A stretch of 14,632 bases of DNA from Oscillospiraceae bacterium (lineage in GTDB: Bacteria; Bacillota_A; Clostridia; Oscillospirales; JAAYXM01), in contig JAFXJK010000074.1 in NCBI GenBank assembly GCA_017532355.1, forward strand, positions 1 to 14,632, read 5' to 3'. Within the stretch, counting starts at the first letter, position 1; each line of letters begins with the position of its first letter. The notes under the pieces are model-generated. The model did no database searches and had not been told where the DNA came from. It saw only the letters and a program-made list of their open reading frames with translations. Of this stretch, positions 6,364 to 14,057 are shown piece after piece. A program made the translations under genes and the position numbers.

Positions 6364-6898
6364 AGCACACCGAACTCTTCACCGACTCTGCTACCTCTTC
6401 TCCGCGAAGCCCCGAAAGAATGGCAAAAGCAAAATCATACGCATCGCCTGCTGCACGACCCGTAATAATCTCTCCGTCACAGACAACGCCCACAGCGGTA
6501 TTTACACCTTCCTTCGGAAGCTCATCCGAGCAGGAGGGATAGCAAGTGCACTTTTTCCCGTCAAGAATACCAAGGCGCGCAAGAATCATCGGAGCGGCAC
6601 AGATTGCGGAAATCTTTATTTTCTTTTCTGCAGTTTCACGTACAAGGTCACGTACCTTTTCGTTTTCCCAAAGATTGTCAACTCCCGGCTGTCCGCCCGG
6701 AATAATAAGCATTTCCATCTCAGAGAAATCGGTTTCCGAAAGCTCTGCGTCTGCCACGACTTCAACTCCGTGCGAGGAAGTTATCTTCTTCCCCGATACG
6801 CCGACGGTAGTAACATTCACACCACCACGGCGGAGTATATCAACCGGTGCAAGTGCCTCGCACATCTCAAATCCGTTTTCAAGAAGCAAATATACCAT
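6350..6898 (-). CDS. DJ-1/PfpI-family protein (YajL/ThiJ-like), 182 aa
   Basis: This is a member of the DJ-1/PfpI superfamily, whose bacterial members act in stress protection, as glyoxalase- or deglycase-type enzymes, or as chaperones. It starts with the family N-terminus VYLLLENGFEMCEALAPVDI, where Glu14 fits the conserved acidic residue. LIIPGGQPGVDNL (64-76) and the nucleophile elbow ISAICAAPMILARLG with Cys100 are intact. The C-terminal VVCDGEIITGRAAGDAYDFA segment is also typical. Length matches single-domain DJ-1 proteins. GGAGG lies about 10 nt before the ATG at 6896-6898. The gene sits 18 nt after the GNAT gene and overlaps the cyclo-ligase. Biochemical activity is not predictable from sequence. 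Confidence 0.9.
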   Translation of the reverse strand: MVYLLLENGFEMCEALAPVDILRRGGVNVTTVGVSGKKITSSHGVEVVADAELSETDFSEMEMLIIPGGQPGVDNLWENEKVRDLVRETAEKKIKISAICAAPMILARLGILDGKKCTCYPSCSDELPKEGVNTAVGVVCDGEIITGRAAGDAYDFAFAILSGLRGEEVAESVKSSVCYDKK

Positions 6899-6916
6899 AA
6901 AAGCACTACCTCCATT

Positions 6917-7717
6917 TCAGTTGTGCATAAGGTTTATATATCTTTCCTTATATTTCATAAGAACGGCTTTTCCACTCTCGCTTACGGGTCTCATAACCGC
7001 GAGTGGTGTCTCTTCTCCGTTTGTTATCACCGTGCACTCTCTTCCAAACGCGCCTGCTATCTCAGACGGAGTTGTGCTATCCGAGAAAAGCTCAGCGATA
7101 TACGGCTTTCCGTTATGCTCATAGTATGCGCAGTAACCGCCATGAAATACGAGAAATCCCCCGCCGAAAAATTCATACTCCGACATAAGAAGCCGCCACG
7201 TGTCTTCATTACGTGTTGCAAAGACCGACTCACTCAGCTCACGCTCGTAAACCTCGTTCAGATACGGAATGTCCGCCTTCGTAGCTTTGCTGATTTCTGC
7301 CTTACCGTCCGGTGCAATCTCTTCCTTTTTCACTTTTGCGATGACGTCAAAGCCGTATTTTTCATAAAATGCAAAAAGGCTTTCGCTCTGCGGTATAAGA
7401 AGCAGCACATCGCACTCCCTCGCTTCATCCTCAAGCATTCTGCCTGCTATTCCGCGGCCGCGGAAAGACTTCGTCGTTCCGACGCCGTAAATGTACTTCG
7501 CGCTCATTTCTCCTTCGGGAGTTTTAAGAGTTCTTGGAAAAACATGTATCATCGCAACGACTTCTCCACCGATTTCGCAAACCCGAGCCGAGGAAAGCTT
7601 GAAAATATTTTCAAAGAAGAAGCCTGCGTATTCCGTATCGTCGGGAAAGCACTCACTCCACAGTTTTTCAAGTGTCGGGATGTCACTCTCACGAGCTTTT
7701 CTGATTATCTCTTCCAT
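6917..7717 (-). CDS. GNAT-family N-acetyltransferase, 266 aa (Eis-like N-terminal domain)
   Basis: This is an acetyltransferase of the GNAT fold. Motif A is well preserved: YIYGVGTTKSFRGRGIAGRM (residues 75-94), with the RGRGIAG acetyl-CoA loop at 86-92, followed by LLLIPQSESLFAFYEKYGF. Placement of the loop about 80 residues in, together with the length, recalls the N-terminal domain of Eis-type proteins. However, the C-terminal sterol-carrier-like part of Eis is not evident. The gene overlaps the DUF2156 gene by 13 nt, itself predicted to share the GNAT fold. Substrate is unknown: cell-envelope amines or peptides are possible but unproven. Confidence 0.85.
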   Translation of the reverse strand: MEEIIRKARESDIPTLEKLWSECFPDDTEYAGFFFENIFKLSSARVCEIGGEVVAMIHVFPRTLKTPEGEMSAKYIYGVGTTKSFRGRGIAGRMLEDEARECDVLLLIPQSESLFAFYEKYGFDVIAKVKKEEIAPDGKAEISKATKADIPYLNEVYERELSESVFATRNEDTWRLLMSEYEFFGGGFLVFHGGYCAYYEHNGKPYIAELFSDSTTPSEIAGAFGRECTVITNGEETPLAVMRPVSESGKAVLMKYKERYINLMHN

Positions 7718-8604
7718 ATCGCACTGTATTTTTCAATGAGCATCGCGGGATAGTAAGAAAGCTTCGCCTTACGAAGTCCCGGGAGTCCCAAATCATCCTC
7801 TCGGTTTAAATATCTGACCTTGTCCGAGACAAGCTCTGCAAAGGATTTATTTATCATCTGATATGCGCCGTCAAAGCTGTAATCCGCCTTTTCAACCATA
7901 ACCTCAATGGTATCCTCGCACGTTCTTGCCGCAAGGCAATACGCCGCGACATCACCGTCAACACGAAGCACCGCACCGAGCAGATTGAAATACGAAAAGT
8001 TCTCAAAAAGCTTTGAAATCGACCTTGACTCATACTCAAGCGTCTCCCGGCTTTCTTTATCGCTTGCTTGCCCTATCCACTTCTTCTGGAAAGTGAGAAC
8101 ATCTGCAACATCCGCCTCCGTAAGCAAGGAGCAGGTATATCTTCCCTCAAACGCATTCAGAAACTTTTTCAAATGGCCACGTTTGCCGTGGAATTTCTTT
8201 CCCGAAAGCCGGGCAAGCTCTTCTGCCGCGTAAACATAGTCAAACGAAGCACGCTTTTCGGTATATGAAAATTCTCCGGGATACTCACGCTCCAGAACTT
8301 TAATCATCTGTTCCGTAAGAGAATGAAACTTTACAAAGTCGTTACCGTTCTCGTGCTCATACTCAAAAAGCTTTGTGAGAGCATCTCTTTCATTTTCGGC
8401 ATACGGAAAGAGATACGACGCCTTACCGTCCATAACGCTGCGGAAATAGACGGCGTCCTCTTCAATGCATACCTCTGTGCCGTACATCTCTGCCCAGAGA
8501 TAGAGCGTCAAAAACGAACTTTCGCTGTTGCGAAACCCCTTTTTATACATAATCGGATGGCATTTTTCAAAATCTTCAGTTTTTAGCTTTCGAAACTCAA
8601 GCAT
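7705..8604 (-). CDS. DUF2156 protein (phosphatidylglycerol lysyltransferase C-terminal-like), 299 aa
   Basis: The protein matches the DUF2156 family, related to the soluble aminoacyl-tRNA-dependent transferase domain of MprF (lysyl-phosphatidylglycerol synthase). Recognisable features are LSGKKFHGKRGHLKKFLNAF (133-152) and the C-terminal YLNREDDLGLPGLRKAKLSY block. No transmembrane flippase domain is present, as is normal for stand-alone members. Two GNAT-like halves are expected in this fold. The ATG at 8602-8604 overlaps the tmk stop by 8 nt (ATGCTTGA), so the two are translationally coupled. Whether it modifies lipid, peptide or protein is unknown. Family assignment rests on remembered sequence patterns, without a database search. 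Confidence 0.82.
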   Translation of the reverse strand: MLEFRKLKTEDFEKCHPIMYKKGFRNSESSFLTLYLWAEMYGTEVCIEEDAVYFRSVMDGKASYLFPYAENERDALTKLFEYEHENGNDFVKFHSLTEQMIKVLEREYPGEFSYTEKRASFDYVYAAEELARLSGKKFHGKRGHLKKFLNAFEGRYTCSLLTEADVADVLTFQKKWIGQASDKESRETLEYESRSISKLFENFSYFNLLGAVLRVDGDVAAYCLAARTCEDTIEVMVEKADYSFDGAYQMINKSFAELVSDKVRYLNREDDLGLPGLRKAKLSYYPAMLIEKYSAIWKR

Positions 8605-9259
8605 CTTTCAGTATCTCCGAAACCTTTGCAAATATCTCTTCGTGAATTTCTTCTATAGTCTTAATTCTTTCCCCATTCGTGCACTCTATTCTGTTCCATC
8701 CATATCTCTCGGAAAGCGAACAAGCCGCACGGTAGCAATTTTTCAAATACTCCTTGTCCTTTTCGTGAATATCCTCACTCTCAGCTCTTCCCTTCATAAG
8801 CTTTTCGGCACTGGCCGGTGGCATATCAAGAAAAACAACCGCAGAGGGAGACGGAAGTGCGAGGAGGTTGTATTCAAAATCAAAGAGCCAGTCACAAAAC
8901 GCTTCCCTCTCATTTTCAGGAAGCTTTGACGCCTGATATATCGCATTCGAGGTAGTATATCTGTCGAGAAGCACTGTACCGCCGCTCTCAAGGTAATCTT
9001 TCCACTCGCGGAGATACGATGCAACACGGTCAACCGCAAAAAAGCTTGATGCGGCATAAGCGTTTACGGCACTTACGTTCTCTCCAAACTCTCCTCCAAG
9101 ATACATACGCACAAGCGCAGAAGAGGAGCTGTCATACCTTGGAAAGGCAACCTTTTTAAAGTCAACACCTGCACTTTCAAGCCTTTTACACAAAAGTTCA
9201 AGCTGTGTTGACTTTCCCGAACAGTCAGTTCCCTCTATGGTAATAATCTTACCTTTCAT
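8597..9259 (-). CDS. tmk: Thymidylate kinase, 220 aa
   Basis: This kinase phosphorylates dTMP to dTDP for DNA synthesis. The P-loop is GTDCSGKST (residues 10-18), the thymidylate kinase variant. FPRYDSSSSALVRMYLGGEF (39-58) fits the dTMP-binding region, and DRYTTSN (99-105) is the conserved DR(Y/H) motif. A LID-type segment KGRAESEDIHEKD follows FLDMPPASAEKL. The length is normal. The ATG at 9257-9259 comes four bases after the tagA-like stop, with GGAGG inside the end of that gene. It is the second gene of the operon. The P-loop Cys13, where Gly is usual, is a mild oddity. Confidence 0.93.
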   Translation of the reverse strand: MKGKIITIEGTDCSGKSTQLELLCKRLESAGVDFKKVAFPRYDSSSSALVRMYLGGEFGENVSAVNAYAASSFFAVDRVASYLREWKDYLESGGTVLLDRYTTSNAIYQASKLPENEREAFCDWLFDFEYNLLALPSPSAVVFLDMPPASAEKLMKGRAESEDIHEKDKEYLKNCYRAACSLSERYGWNRIECTNGERIKTIEEIHEEIFAKVSEILKDA

Positions 9260-9263
9260 CGGT

Positions 9264-9992
9264 TTACCTCCGCTTCAATCTGTCAAATATAACAGCAAAC
9301 ATATACTTCGGAAGCGCAAGCATTCTCACAAAACGCTTCGGCTCACGGATAAGACGGTAAAGCCATTCAAGACCGAGCTTTATCCAGATTTCCGGAGCAC
9401 GTTTTACCGTTCCTGCATACGAGTCAAGCGCACCGCCGAGACAGAGCGTAAGACGGACGTTTAAGCTATCCTTGTACTTCCCTGCCCAAAGCTCCTGCTT
9501 CGGAGCGCCGAGGCAAACGAAGAGGATTTTTGCGCCGCTTGCGTTAATCTCACCGACAATCTCGTCGTGGTTGTCAAAATACCCGTCGCGGATACCGACA
9601 AAGTTAAGTCCCGGATACTTCTCCGTAAGTTTCTGCGCCGCAAGGTCTCCGACTCCCGGTTTTGCTCCGAGGAAGAAAATGCCCTCGCCCGACTCTGCGG
9701 CATCACGCAGAACAAGCTCGCCCAGCTCAACGCCCGCAACCTTTCCCTTGACGGGCGTGCCGTAAATTTTAGACGCGTAAACAACGCCGATGCCGTCGGC
9801 TACAACAATATCCGCGGCGTTAATCGTCTGCCCGAGGCGTTCGTCACCTGCCGCAAGATATGCTATCTCGGCATTAGGTGTGACGACGATATGGTTTTTC
9901 GGCTCTGCAAGCATCTCGCGTGCAAGAGCGGCTGCTTCAGGTAAAGTGACGTTATCGTATGAAATACCGTAAATGGAAATTTTTTCACTCAT
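9264..9992 (-). CDS. WecG/TagA/CpsF-family glycosyltransferase, 242 aa
   Basis: This family (GT26) transfers a sugar, typically N-acetylmannosamine(uronate), from its UDP donor to an undecaprenyl-diphospho-GlcNAc acceptor during envelope polymer synthesis. Family landmarks are VVTPNAEIAYLA (37-46) with Thr38 and Asn40, ADIVVADGIGVVYASKIYG (60-78) with Asp66, FFLGAKPGVG, VCLGAPKQE (159-167) with Gln166, and GGALDSYAGTVKRAPE. The C-terminal basic, amphipathic stretch (EWLYRLIREPKRFVRMLALP) is the membrane-association tail. The start chosen is the ATG at 9990-9992, with AAGGAGAG nine bases ahead. A GTG at 10044-10046 would lie upstream of the predicted transcription start. The exact polymer made is not identifiable. 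Confidence 0.92.
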   Translation of the reverse strand: MSEKISIYGISYDNVTLPEAAALAREMLAEPKNHIVVTPNAEIAYLAAGDERLGQTINAADIVVADGIGVVYASKIYGTPVKGKVAGVELGELVLRDAAESGEGIFFLGAKPGVGDLAAQKLTEKYPGLNFVGIRDGYFDNHDEIVGEINASGAKILFVCLGAPKQELWAGKYKDSLNVRLTLCLGGALDSYAGTVKRAPEIWIKLGLEWLYRLIREPKRFVRMLALPKYMFAVIFDRLKRR

Positions 9993-10036
9993 TTCTACAA
10001 CTCTCCTTTTTTCAAGGAAATACTTTTCTACATTAT

Positions 10037-10065
10037 ATAATACCACAAAACTCTCTGATTGAAAA
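10037..10065 (-). promoter_or_regulatory. Putative promoter of the nine-gene operon
   Basis: On the minus strand, TTTTCA (10060-10065), a 17-bp spacer and TATTAT (10037-10042) are followed about 45 bp later by the glycosyltransferase ATG. A second hexamer TATAAT overlaps five bases downstream but lacks a matching -35. The -35 is weak (4 of 6 matches). The position, between a terminator and the first gene, supports it. Confidence 0.55.
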
Positions 10066-10067
10066 GC

Positions 10068-10103
10068 AAAAAAGAAGAAAACCTCGCGGTTTTCTTCTTT
10101 TTT
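10068..10103 (-). terminator. Terminator of the pheST operon
   Basis: AAAAAAGAAGAAAACC (10068-10083) and its perfect complement (10088-10103) form a 16-bp stem closed by TCGC. The T-run at the end of the stem on the minus strand gives a classical intrinsic terminator. It begins seven bases after the pheT stop. The symmetry means it could also act on the plus strand. Confidence 0.9.
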
Positions 10104-10109
10104 CTGTTT

Positions 10110-12470
10110 TTACATTTTAAGAGCGATACCCTGACCCTTGAGGTTTTCGATGATCGCGTCTGCAACCTCCATAACCTCTTCACGCGTAAGAGTCTGCTCG
10201 TTTGAAGAGAATACCATTCTGACGGTAATCGACTTTCCGTTCTCGTCGGTGTAGGTATCAGCAACCGTTACACGCTTGATGAGCGGACAGTTCTGCGCCG
10301 CAATCGCATCGCGGATGGGAGCAAACTTATCACAGACAAACGAAAGGTCAATTTCAATCTCAGGATACTTCGACGGCTCTTCGTACTTGATGCTTGCATT
10401 CTCAATCTCAGCAAAGAGCGAAACGTCGATTTCTGCAAATACGATGTTCGCCTTCTTGTCAATCTTCTTTGAAACCTGCGGATTTACGATGCCGATTTCA
10501 CCGAGGCGCACACCGTCGCAAATGATTGCGTTTAAGTTCTTCGGGTGCTTGTATGAGCTCTTTTCTTCAATCTTCTCAAATGTAATCGGAAGATGCTTAA
10601 GCTCATCCGCAACCGTCGCAATCATGCGCGCGAGCTCGAGGTAGAGCTCTTCCATATCCTTTGTTTTTGAGAAGAGAGTTATCGCAAGCTTCTTGCGCTC
10701 ATCACAGAGGTTTTCGGAGTTAAGGCCGTTTATTACGCGGCCGATTTCAAACACGCCGAAATCAGCCGAATACGCCGTATTGTACTTGACCTGGCAGAGC
10801 TGAGTCGGAACGATTGATTTACGGATAGTCTTTATATTCGGGTTTGTAGCGTTTACAAGCTCAATATTCGGCTCGATGTCGATGCCGAGAGCCTTGTACT
10901 CATCGTAATACGCCCAGACGTATGAATGGAGCTCATGAAGCGAAAAACGCTTTACCAAAAGATCCTTTATTCTCTCTTCATCCGTCTTCTCCTGTGCCGC
11001 ACGGACAGGATAGAGCGGAACAGCGGCTGTGTTTATAGCAAAGTTGTCATAACCGTAGATACGTGTGATTTCTTCGATGATGACAGCCTTCATCGTAACA
11101 TCCTTTGTAGCGCGCCATGACGGAACTGAAGCTGTAAAGCTGTCACCGCTTGTCTCAACTCCAAATCCGAGGGATGTAAGAGTCTTTACGATGCGGTCGT
11201 TTTCAATCTCAATGCCCGTATAGCGGTCAACAAAAGACTTGTCGAACGTAAGCTTTACATCGTCATACCTGAATACATATTCGTCAGTGAGTGAGCTTGT
11301 GATTGTTGCACCGCTGTCAATATCAAGAAGAAGCTTTACGAAGCGGGCTATCGCAACCGTTGTCATTTCGGGGTCAAGACTCTTCTCATAACGCTGGGAT
11401 GCGTCTGTTCTGTGTCCGAGGCGAACTGTCGATTTACGGATTGAAGCCGCGTCAAATGTAGCAGATTCGAGTGTGAGCGAGATGGTATCCCCTACAATCT
11501 CAGAATCAAGGCCGCCCATAATACCTGCGATTGCGACAGGAGTGTCACCGTTACAGATCATAAGTGTATTCTCGTCGATATCGCGCTCGACTTCGTCAAG
11601 AGTTGTAAACTTAAATGGCTTATCAAACTTCTTTATGCGGATAGCGTCAACCTTTCTTGAATCGAAAGCGTGCATCGGCTGTCCCATCTCAAGCATGAGA
11701 TAGTTTGTGAGGTCAGCGAGGAGGTTGATTGCGCGCATTCCGCAGTAGAAGAGACGGATTCTCATATTCATCGGACTGACATGCTTTGAAATGTTCTCAA
11801 AGCGGAGAGCCGAATAGCGATAGCAGAGCGGATCGCAAATCTTAACGTCAAGCTTCGGGAGACTCTCGTATTTTGCAAGGTCAACCGTGTCAAGCGGACG
11901 AAGCTCACGTCCTGCAATCGCCGCAAACTCGCGGGCAATTCCGTAATGTCCCCAGAGGTCGGGGCGGTTCGTGAGGGACTTGTTATCAACCTCGAAAACG
12001 ATATCGTCGATTTCAAAGACGTCCTTAAGGTCTGTTCCGTTCTTAAGGCTTACGTCGAGGTCCATAATGCCGTCGTTGTTATCGGAAAGGCCAAGCTCGC
12101 GCTCTGAGCAGCACATACCGCAGGAGGTGTAGCCTGCGAGCTTTCTCGGTGCGATTTCAATCTCTCCGATTTTTGCACCAAGACGCGCAAAAGCCGTCTT
12201 CATACCGACGCGGACATTCGGAGCACCGCAGACGACGTCGATAAGTTCATCTTCGCCTGCATCAACCTTCAAAAGGTGGAGCTTCTTTGATTCGGGATGG
12301 TTCTCGACAGACATAATCTCCGCAACAACTATGCCCGAAATGTCGCTTCCCTTGAAGAAAATTTCGTTTTCAACCTCTGCTGTGGAGAGGGAGAATTTAT
12401 TGATAAGCGAAAGCTTATCGAGTCCTGACAAATCAACAAAGTCAGAAATCCAGTTCATTGACAAAAACAT
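10110..12470 (-). CDS. pheT: Phenylalanyl-tRNA synthetase beta subunit, 786 aa
   Basis: This is the beta chain of the alpha2-beta2 phenylalanyl-tRNA synthetase, which charges tRNA-Phe and holds the editing and tRNA-binding modules. Domains in order are the N-terminal MFLSMNWISDFVDL, an EMAP/OB tRNA-binding domain (about 44-155, including HPESKKLHLLKVD and VVCGAPNVR), the B3/B4 editing domain (about 215-385, with RLGHRTDASQRYEKSLDPE), B5 (about 405-475), a catalytic-like core (about 490-680) and a C-terminal FDX-ACB anticodon-binding domain (about 695-786). The length is standard. The ATG at 12468-12470 has AGGAGAGG eight bases ahead and lies 18 bp after the pheS stop. It is expressed with pheS under T-box control. 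Confidence 0.97.
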   Translation of the reverse strand: MFLSMNWISDFVDLSGLDKLSLINKFSLSTAEVENEIFFKGSDISGIVVAEIMSVENHPESKKLHLLKVDAGEDELIDVVCGAPNVRVGMKTAFARLGAKIGEIEIAPRKLAGYTSCGMCCSERELGLSDNNDGIMDLDVSLKNGTDLKDVFEIDDIVFEVDNKSLTNRPDLWGHYGIAREFAAIAGRELRPLDTVDLAKYESLPKLDVKICDPLCYRYSALRFENISKHVSPMNMRIRLFYCGMRAINLLADLTNYLMLEMGQPMHAFDSRKVDAIRIKKFDKPFKFTTLDEVERDIDENTLMICNGDTPVAIAGIMGGLDSEIVGDTISLTLESATFDAASIRKSTVRLGHRTDASQRYEKSLDPEMTTVAIARFVKLLLDIDSGATITSSLTDEYVFRYDDVKLTFDKSFVDRYTGIEIENDRIVKTLTSLGFGVETSGDSFTASVPSWRATKDVTMKAVIIEEITRIYGYDNFAINTAAVPLYPVRAAQEKTDEERIKDLLVKRFSLHELHSYVWAYYDEYKALGIDIEPNIELVNATNPNIKTIRKSIVPTQLCQVKYNTAYSADFGVFEIGRVINGLNSENLCDERKKLAITLFSKTKDMEELYLELARMIATVADELKHLPITFEKIEEKSSYKHPKNLNAIICDGVRLGEIGIVNPQVSKKIDKKANIVFAEIDVSLFAEIENASIKYEEPSKYPEIEIDLSFVCDKFAPIRDAIAAQNCPLIKRVTVADTYTDENGKSITVRMVFSSNEQTLTREEVMEVADAIIENLKGQGIALKM

Positions 12471-12488
12471 ATCTTTTCCTCTCCTTTC

Positions 12489-13541
12489 TTATTTATCGTC
12501 CGTAAACTGCGAGAGAACCTTAAGGCTTCCCGAGTTTAAGTCACGGATATCTTTTACGCCATACTTCATCATTGCAAGTCGTGTGAGACCGAGGCCAAAA
12601 GCAAAGCCGGTATATTCTTCAGGGTCGATTCCGCCGGCCTTCAATACCTCCGGATGAATCATACCGCACGGGCAAAGCTCAAGCCAGCCGCTGTGCTTAC
12701 AGGAAGCGCAGCCCTCGCCGCCGCAGATAAGGCAGCTTATATCAAGCTCAAAGCCCGGCTCAACGAACGGGAAGAATCCCGGGCGAAGACGAACCTTGAT
12801 GTCCTTCCGGAAAACTTCCGAGAGCATCGTCTTCATAAAGAAAATGAGGTTTGAGATGGAGATGTTCTTATCCACCATAACGCCTTCCATCTGGAAGAAG
12901 GTGTTCTCGTGGCAGGCGTCTGTTGCTTCGTTTCTGAAGCAACGTCCGGGGAAGATTGCCTTAATCGGCTTTCCTTCGTTGATAAGAGCATCCTTATACT
13001 TCTTATAGATCGCGTTCTGCGCCGCAGATGTGTGCGACTTTAAAAGCTGTCCGTTTTCGAGGTAGTAGGTATCCTGCATATCTCGAGCAGGGTGGTCCTT
13101 CGGGATATTGAGCGCTTCAAAGCACTCATAGTCCGTGACAACCTCGCTGTAATCTTCAACAGCAAAGCCCATCGAGCGGAAAATATCCTCACACTGACGC
13201 TGAACAAGTGTTATCGGATGGTATGAGCCACGCGAGAGGTCAAACGGAGCTGAAACGTCAAACTCCGGCATAAGGCTCGCTTCTCTCTCAATTTCTGCAA
13301 GCTTTATGGCTTCGCGCTTCTCGGATACCTTCGCCGTAACCTCTTCCTTTAAGATGTTTACTGCCTGACCGAAAGTCTTTTTCTCCTCGGGAGAAAGGTT
13401 CTTCATATCCTTTAAAAGCTCTGTAACAAGACCCTTCTTACCGAGATACTTTACTCTTATTTCCTCAAGAGCATCCATGGTTTCACAAGACGCAAGCTCT
13501 TGAAGGAATTCCGTCTTGAGTGCGGTTGTTTTCTCTGACAT
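12489..13541 (-). CDS. pheS: Phenylalanyl-tRNA synthetase alpha subunit, 350 aa
   Basis: This is the catalytic alpha subunit, which forms Phe-AMP and transfers Phe to tRNA-Phe. Residues 1-85 are a helical coiled-coil arm. The class II motifs are present: SYHPITL (106-112), GRCFRNEATDACHENTFFQM (199-218) for motif 2, FFPFVEP (256-262), and GFAFGLGLTRLAMM (312-325) for motif 3. Cysteines 270, 273, 278 and 281 (CLICGGEGCASC) form a knuckle-like insertion before GWLEL, followed by two more Cys at 290 and 292. The start is the ATG at 13539-13541, preceded by an AGGAAG ribosome binding site. A longer in-frame extension to 13622 is rejected because it would translate the T-box terminator. Confidence 0.97.
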   Translation of the reverse strand: MSEKTTALKTEFLQELASCETMDALEEIRVKYLGKKGLVTELLKDMKNLSPEEKKTFGQAVNILKEEVTAKVSEKREAIKLAEIEREASLMPEFDVSAPFDLSRGSYHPITLVQRQCEDIFRSMGFAVEDYSEVVTDYECFEALNIPKDHPARDMQDTYYLENGQLLKSHTSAAQNAIYKKYKDALINEGKPIKAIFPGRCFRNEATDACHENTFFQMEGVMVDKNISISNLIFFMKTMLSEVFRKDIKVRLRPGFFPFVEPGFELDISCLICGGEGCASCKHSGWLELCPCGMIHPEVLKAGGIDPEEYTGFAFGLGLTRLAMMKYGVKDIRDLNSGSLKVLSQFTDDK

Positions 13542-13569
13542 AGTTTTCTCTTCCTTTCTTATAAAATAT

Positions 13570-13602
13570 AAAAAGCTCGTCCCGAACAAATCGGGACGAG
13601 CT
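13570..13602 (-). terminator. T-box leader terminator hairpin
   Basis: AGCTCGTCCCGA (13591-13602) pairs perfectly with TCGGGACGAGCT (13574-13585) around a five-base loop and runs into TTTTT. It overlaps the 3' part of the region needed for the antiterminator, as expected for a regulated terminator. It lies about 30 nt before the pheS ATG. Confidence 0.93.
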
Positions 13603-13821
13603 GAAATTGCCCGCGGTACCACCCAAATTCAGAAATTACTTTCTGCACTTTTCACAACGTCATTTCGTGGACGCCCACACCCTGCTTAATCCGAAGCGGT
13701 TTTCGCAAGAGACTCCCATGCTGAAATTCGCACACCACCCACGACACGGAAACTCACAGCCTGCCGATTTCCGCTCTCTTCGACGATATGATGGTAACTA
13801 CTTACACATTTTCATAGCCCA
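13570..13821 (-). promoter_or_regulatory. T-box riboswitch controlling pheST (tRNA-Phe sensing)
   Basis: On the minus strand the leader has a Stem I closed by AAGAGA (13775-13780) and TCTCTT (13707-13712). It also has an AGAGAGCGG-type 5' segment, a candidate UUC (Phe) specifier at 13723-13725 followed by A, and the conserved T-box GGGTGGTACCGCGGGCAA (13607-13624). The UGGU in the T-box would pair with the ACCA end of uncharged tRNA-Phe. Uncharged tRNA would stabilise the antiterminator and allow pheST transcription; charged tRNA leaves the terminator to form. The specifier is chosen partly because the downstream genes are pheST. Confidence 0.93.
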
Positions 13822-13827
13822 GAATGT

Positions 13828-13856
13828 ATTCTACCCTATTTGTCCCAAAAAGTCAA
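13828..13856 (-). promoter_or_regulatory. Promoter of the pheST T-box transcript
   Basis: On the minus strand, TTGACT (13851-13856), a 17-bp spacer and TAGAAT (13828-13833) lie just upstream of the T-box leader, with a predicted start near 13821. Both hexamers match the sigma-A consensus at five of six positions. Confidence 0.8.
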
Positions 13857-13929
13857 ATATTTTTTATTTTTCAAAAATCGCTTTCAAAGCGCGTGTCACC
13901 CCTTGATTTAGAGTGAAAAGGGTGTCAAA

Positions 13930-13945
13930 TTGAACGGTCGTTCAA
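13930..13945. promoter_or_regulatory. TetR-type operator palindrome
   Basis: TTGAACGGTCGTTCAA has two perfect 7-bp arms, TTGAACG and CGTTCAA, around GT. GAACG-N2-CGTTC sites are typical of TetR-family repressor operators. It lies between divergent promoters, about 75 bp upstream of the pheST -35 and 165 bp upstream of the plus-strand -35. No TetR gene is present in the window. Confidence 0.5.
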
Positions 13946-14057
13946 ATTTTTTTAAAAAAATTATTAACTTTTTAAATATGCAAAATTAGTTACCATTTAT
14001 TCTTCTAATTCACCATTTTTTACCAAATATCCCTTCTAAATATACTTATTTTTTGTA

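Noticed and set aside
6323..7753. Long plus-strand open frame of 476 codons
   Set aside because: It lies antisense to three well-supported minus-strand genes (cyclo-ligase, DJ-1 and GNAT). The translation is rich in Cys, Arg and His with no recognisable domain, as expected of a shadow frame.
9993..10046. 18-residue extension of the TagA-like protein from a GTG
   Set aside because: The GTG lies at or before the predicted -10 region, whereas the ATG at 9990-9992 has AAGGAGAG at good spacing.
13542..13622. 27-residue N-terminal extension of PheS
   Set aside because: It would translate the T-box terminator and lacks a ribosome binding site. The ATG at 13539-13541 has one, and it gives the family's usual N-terminus.
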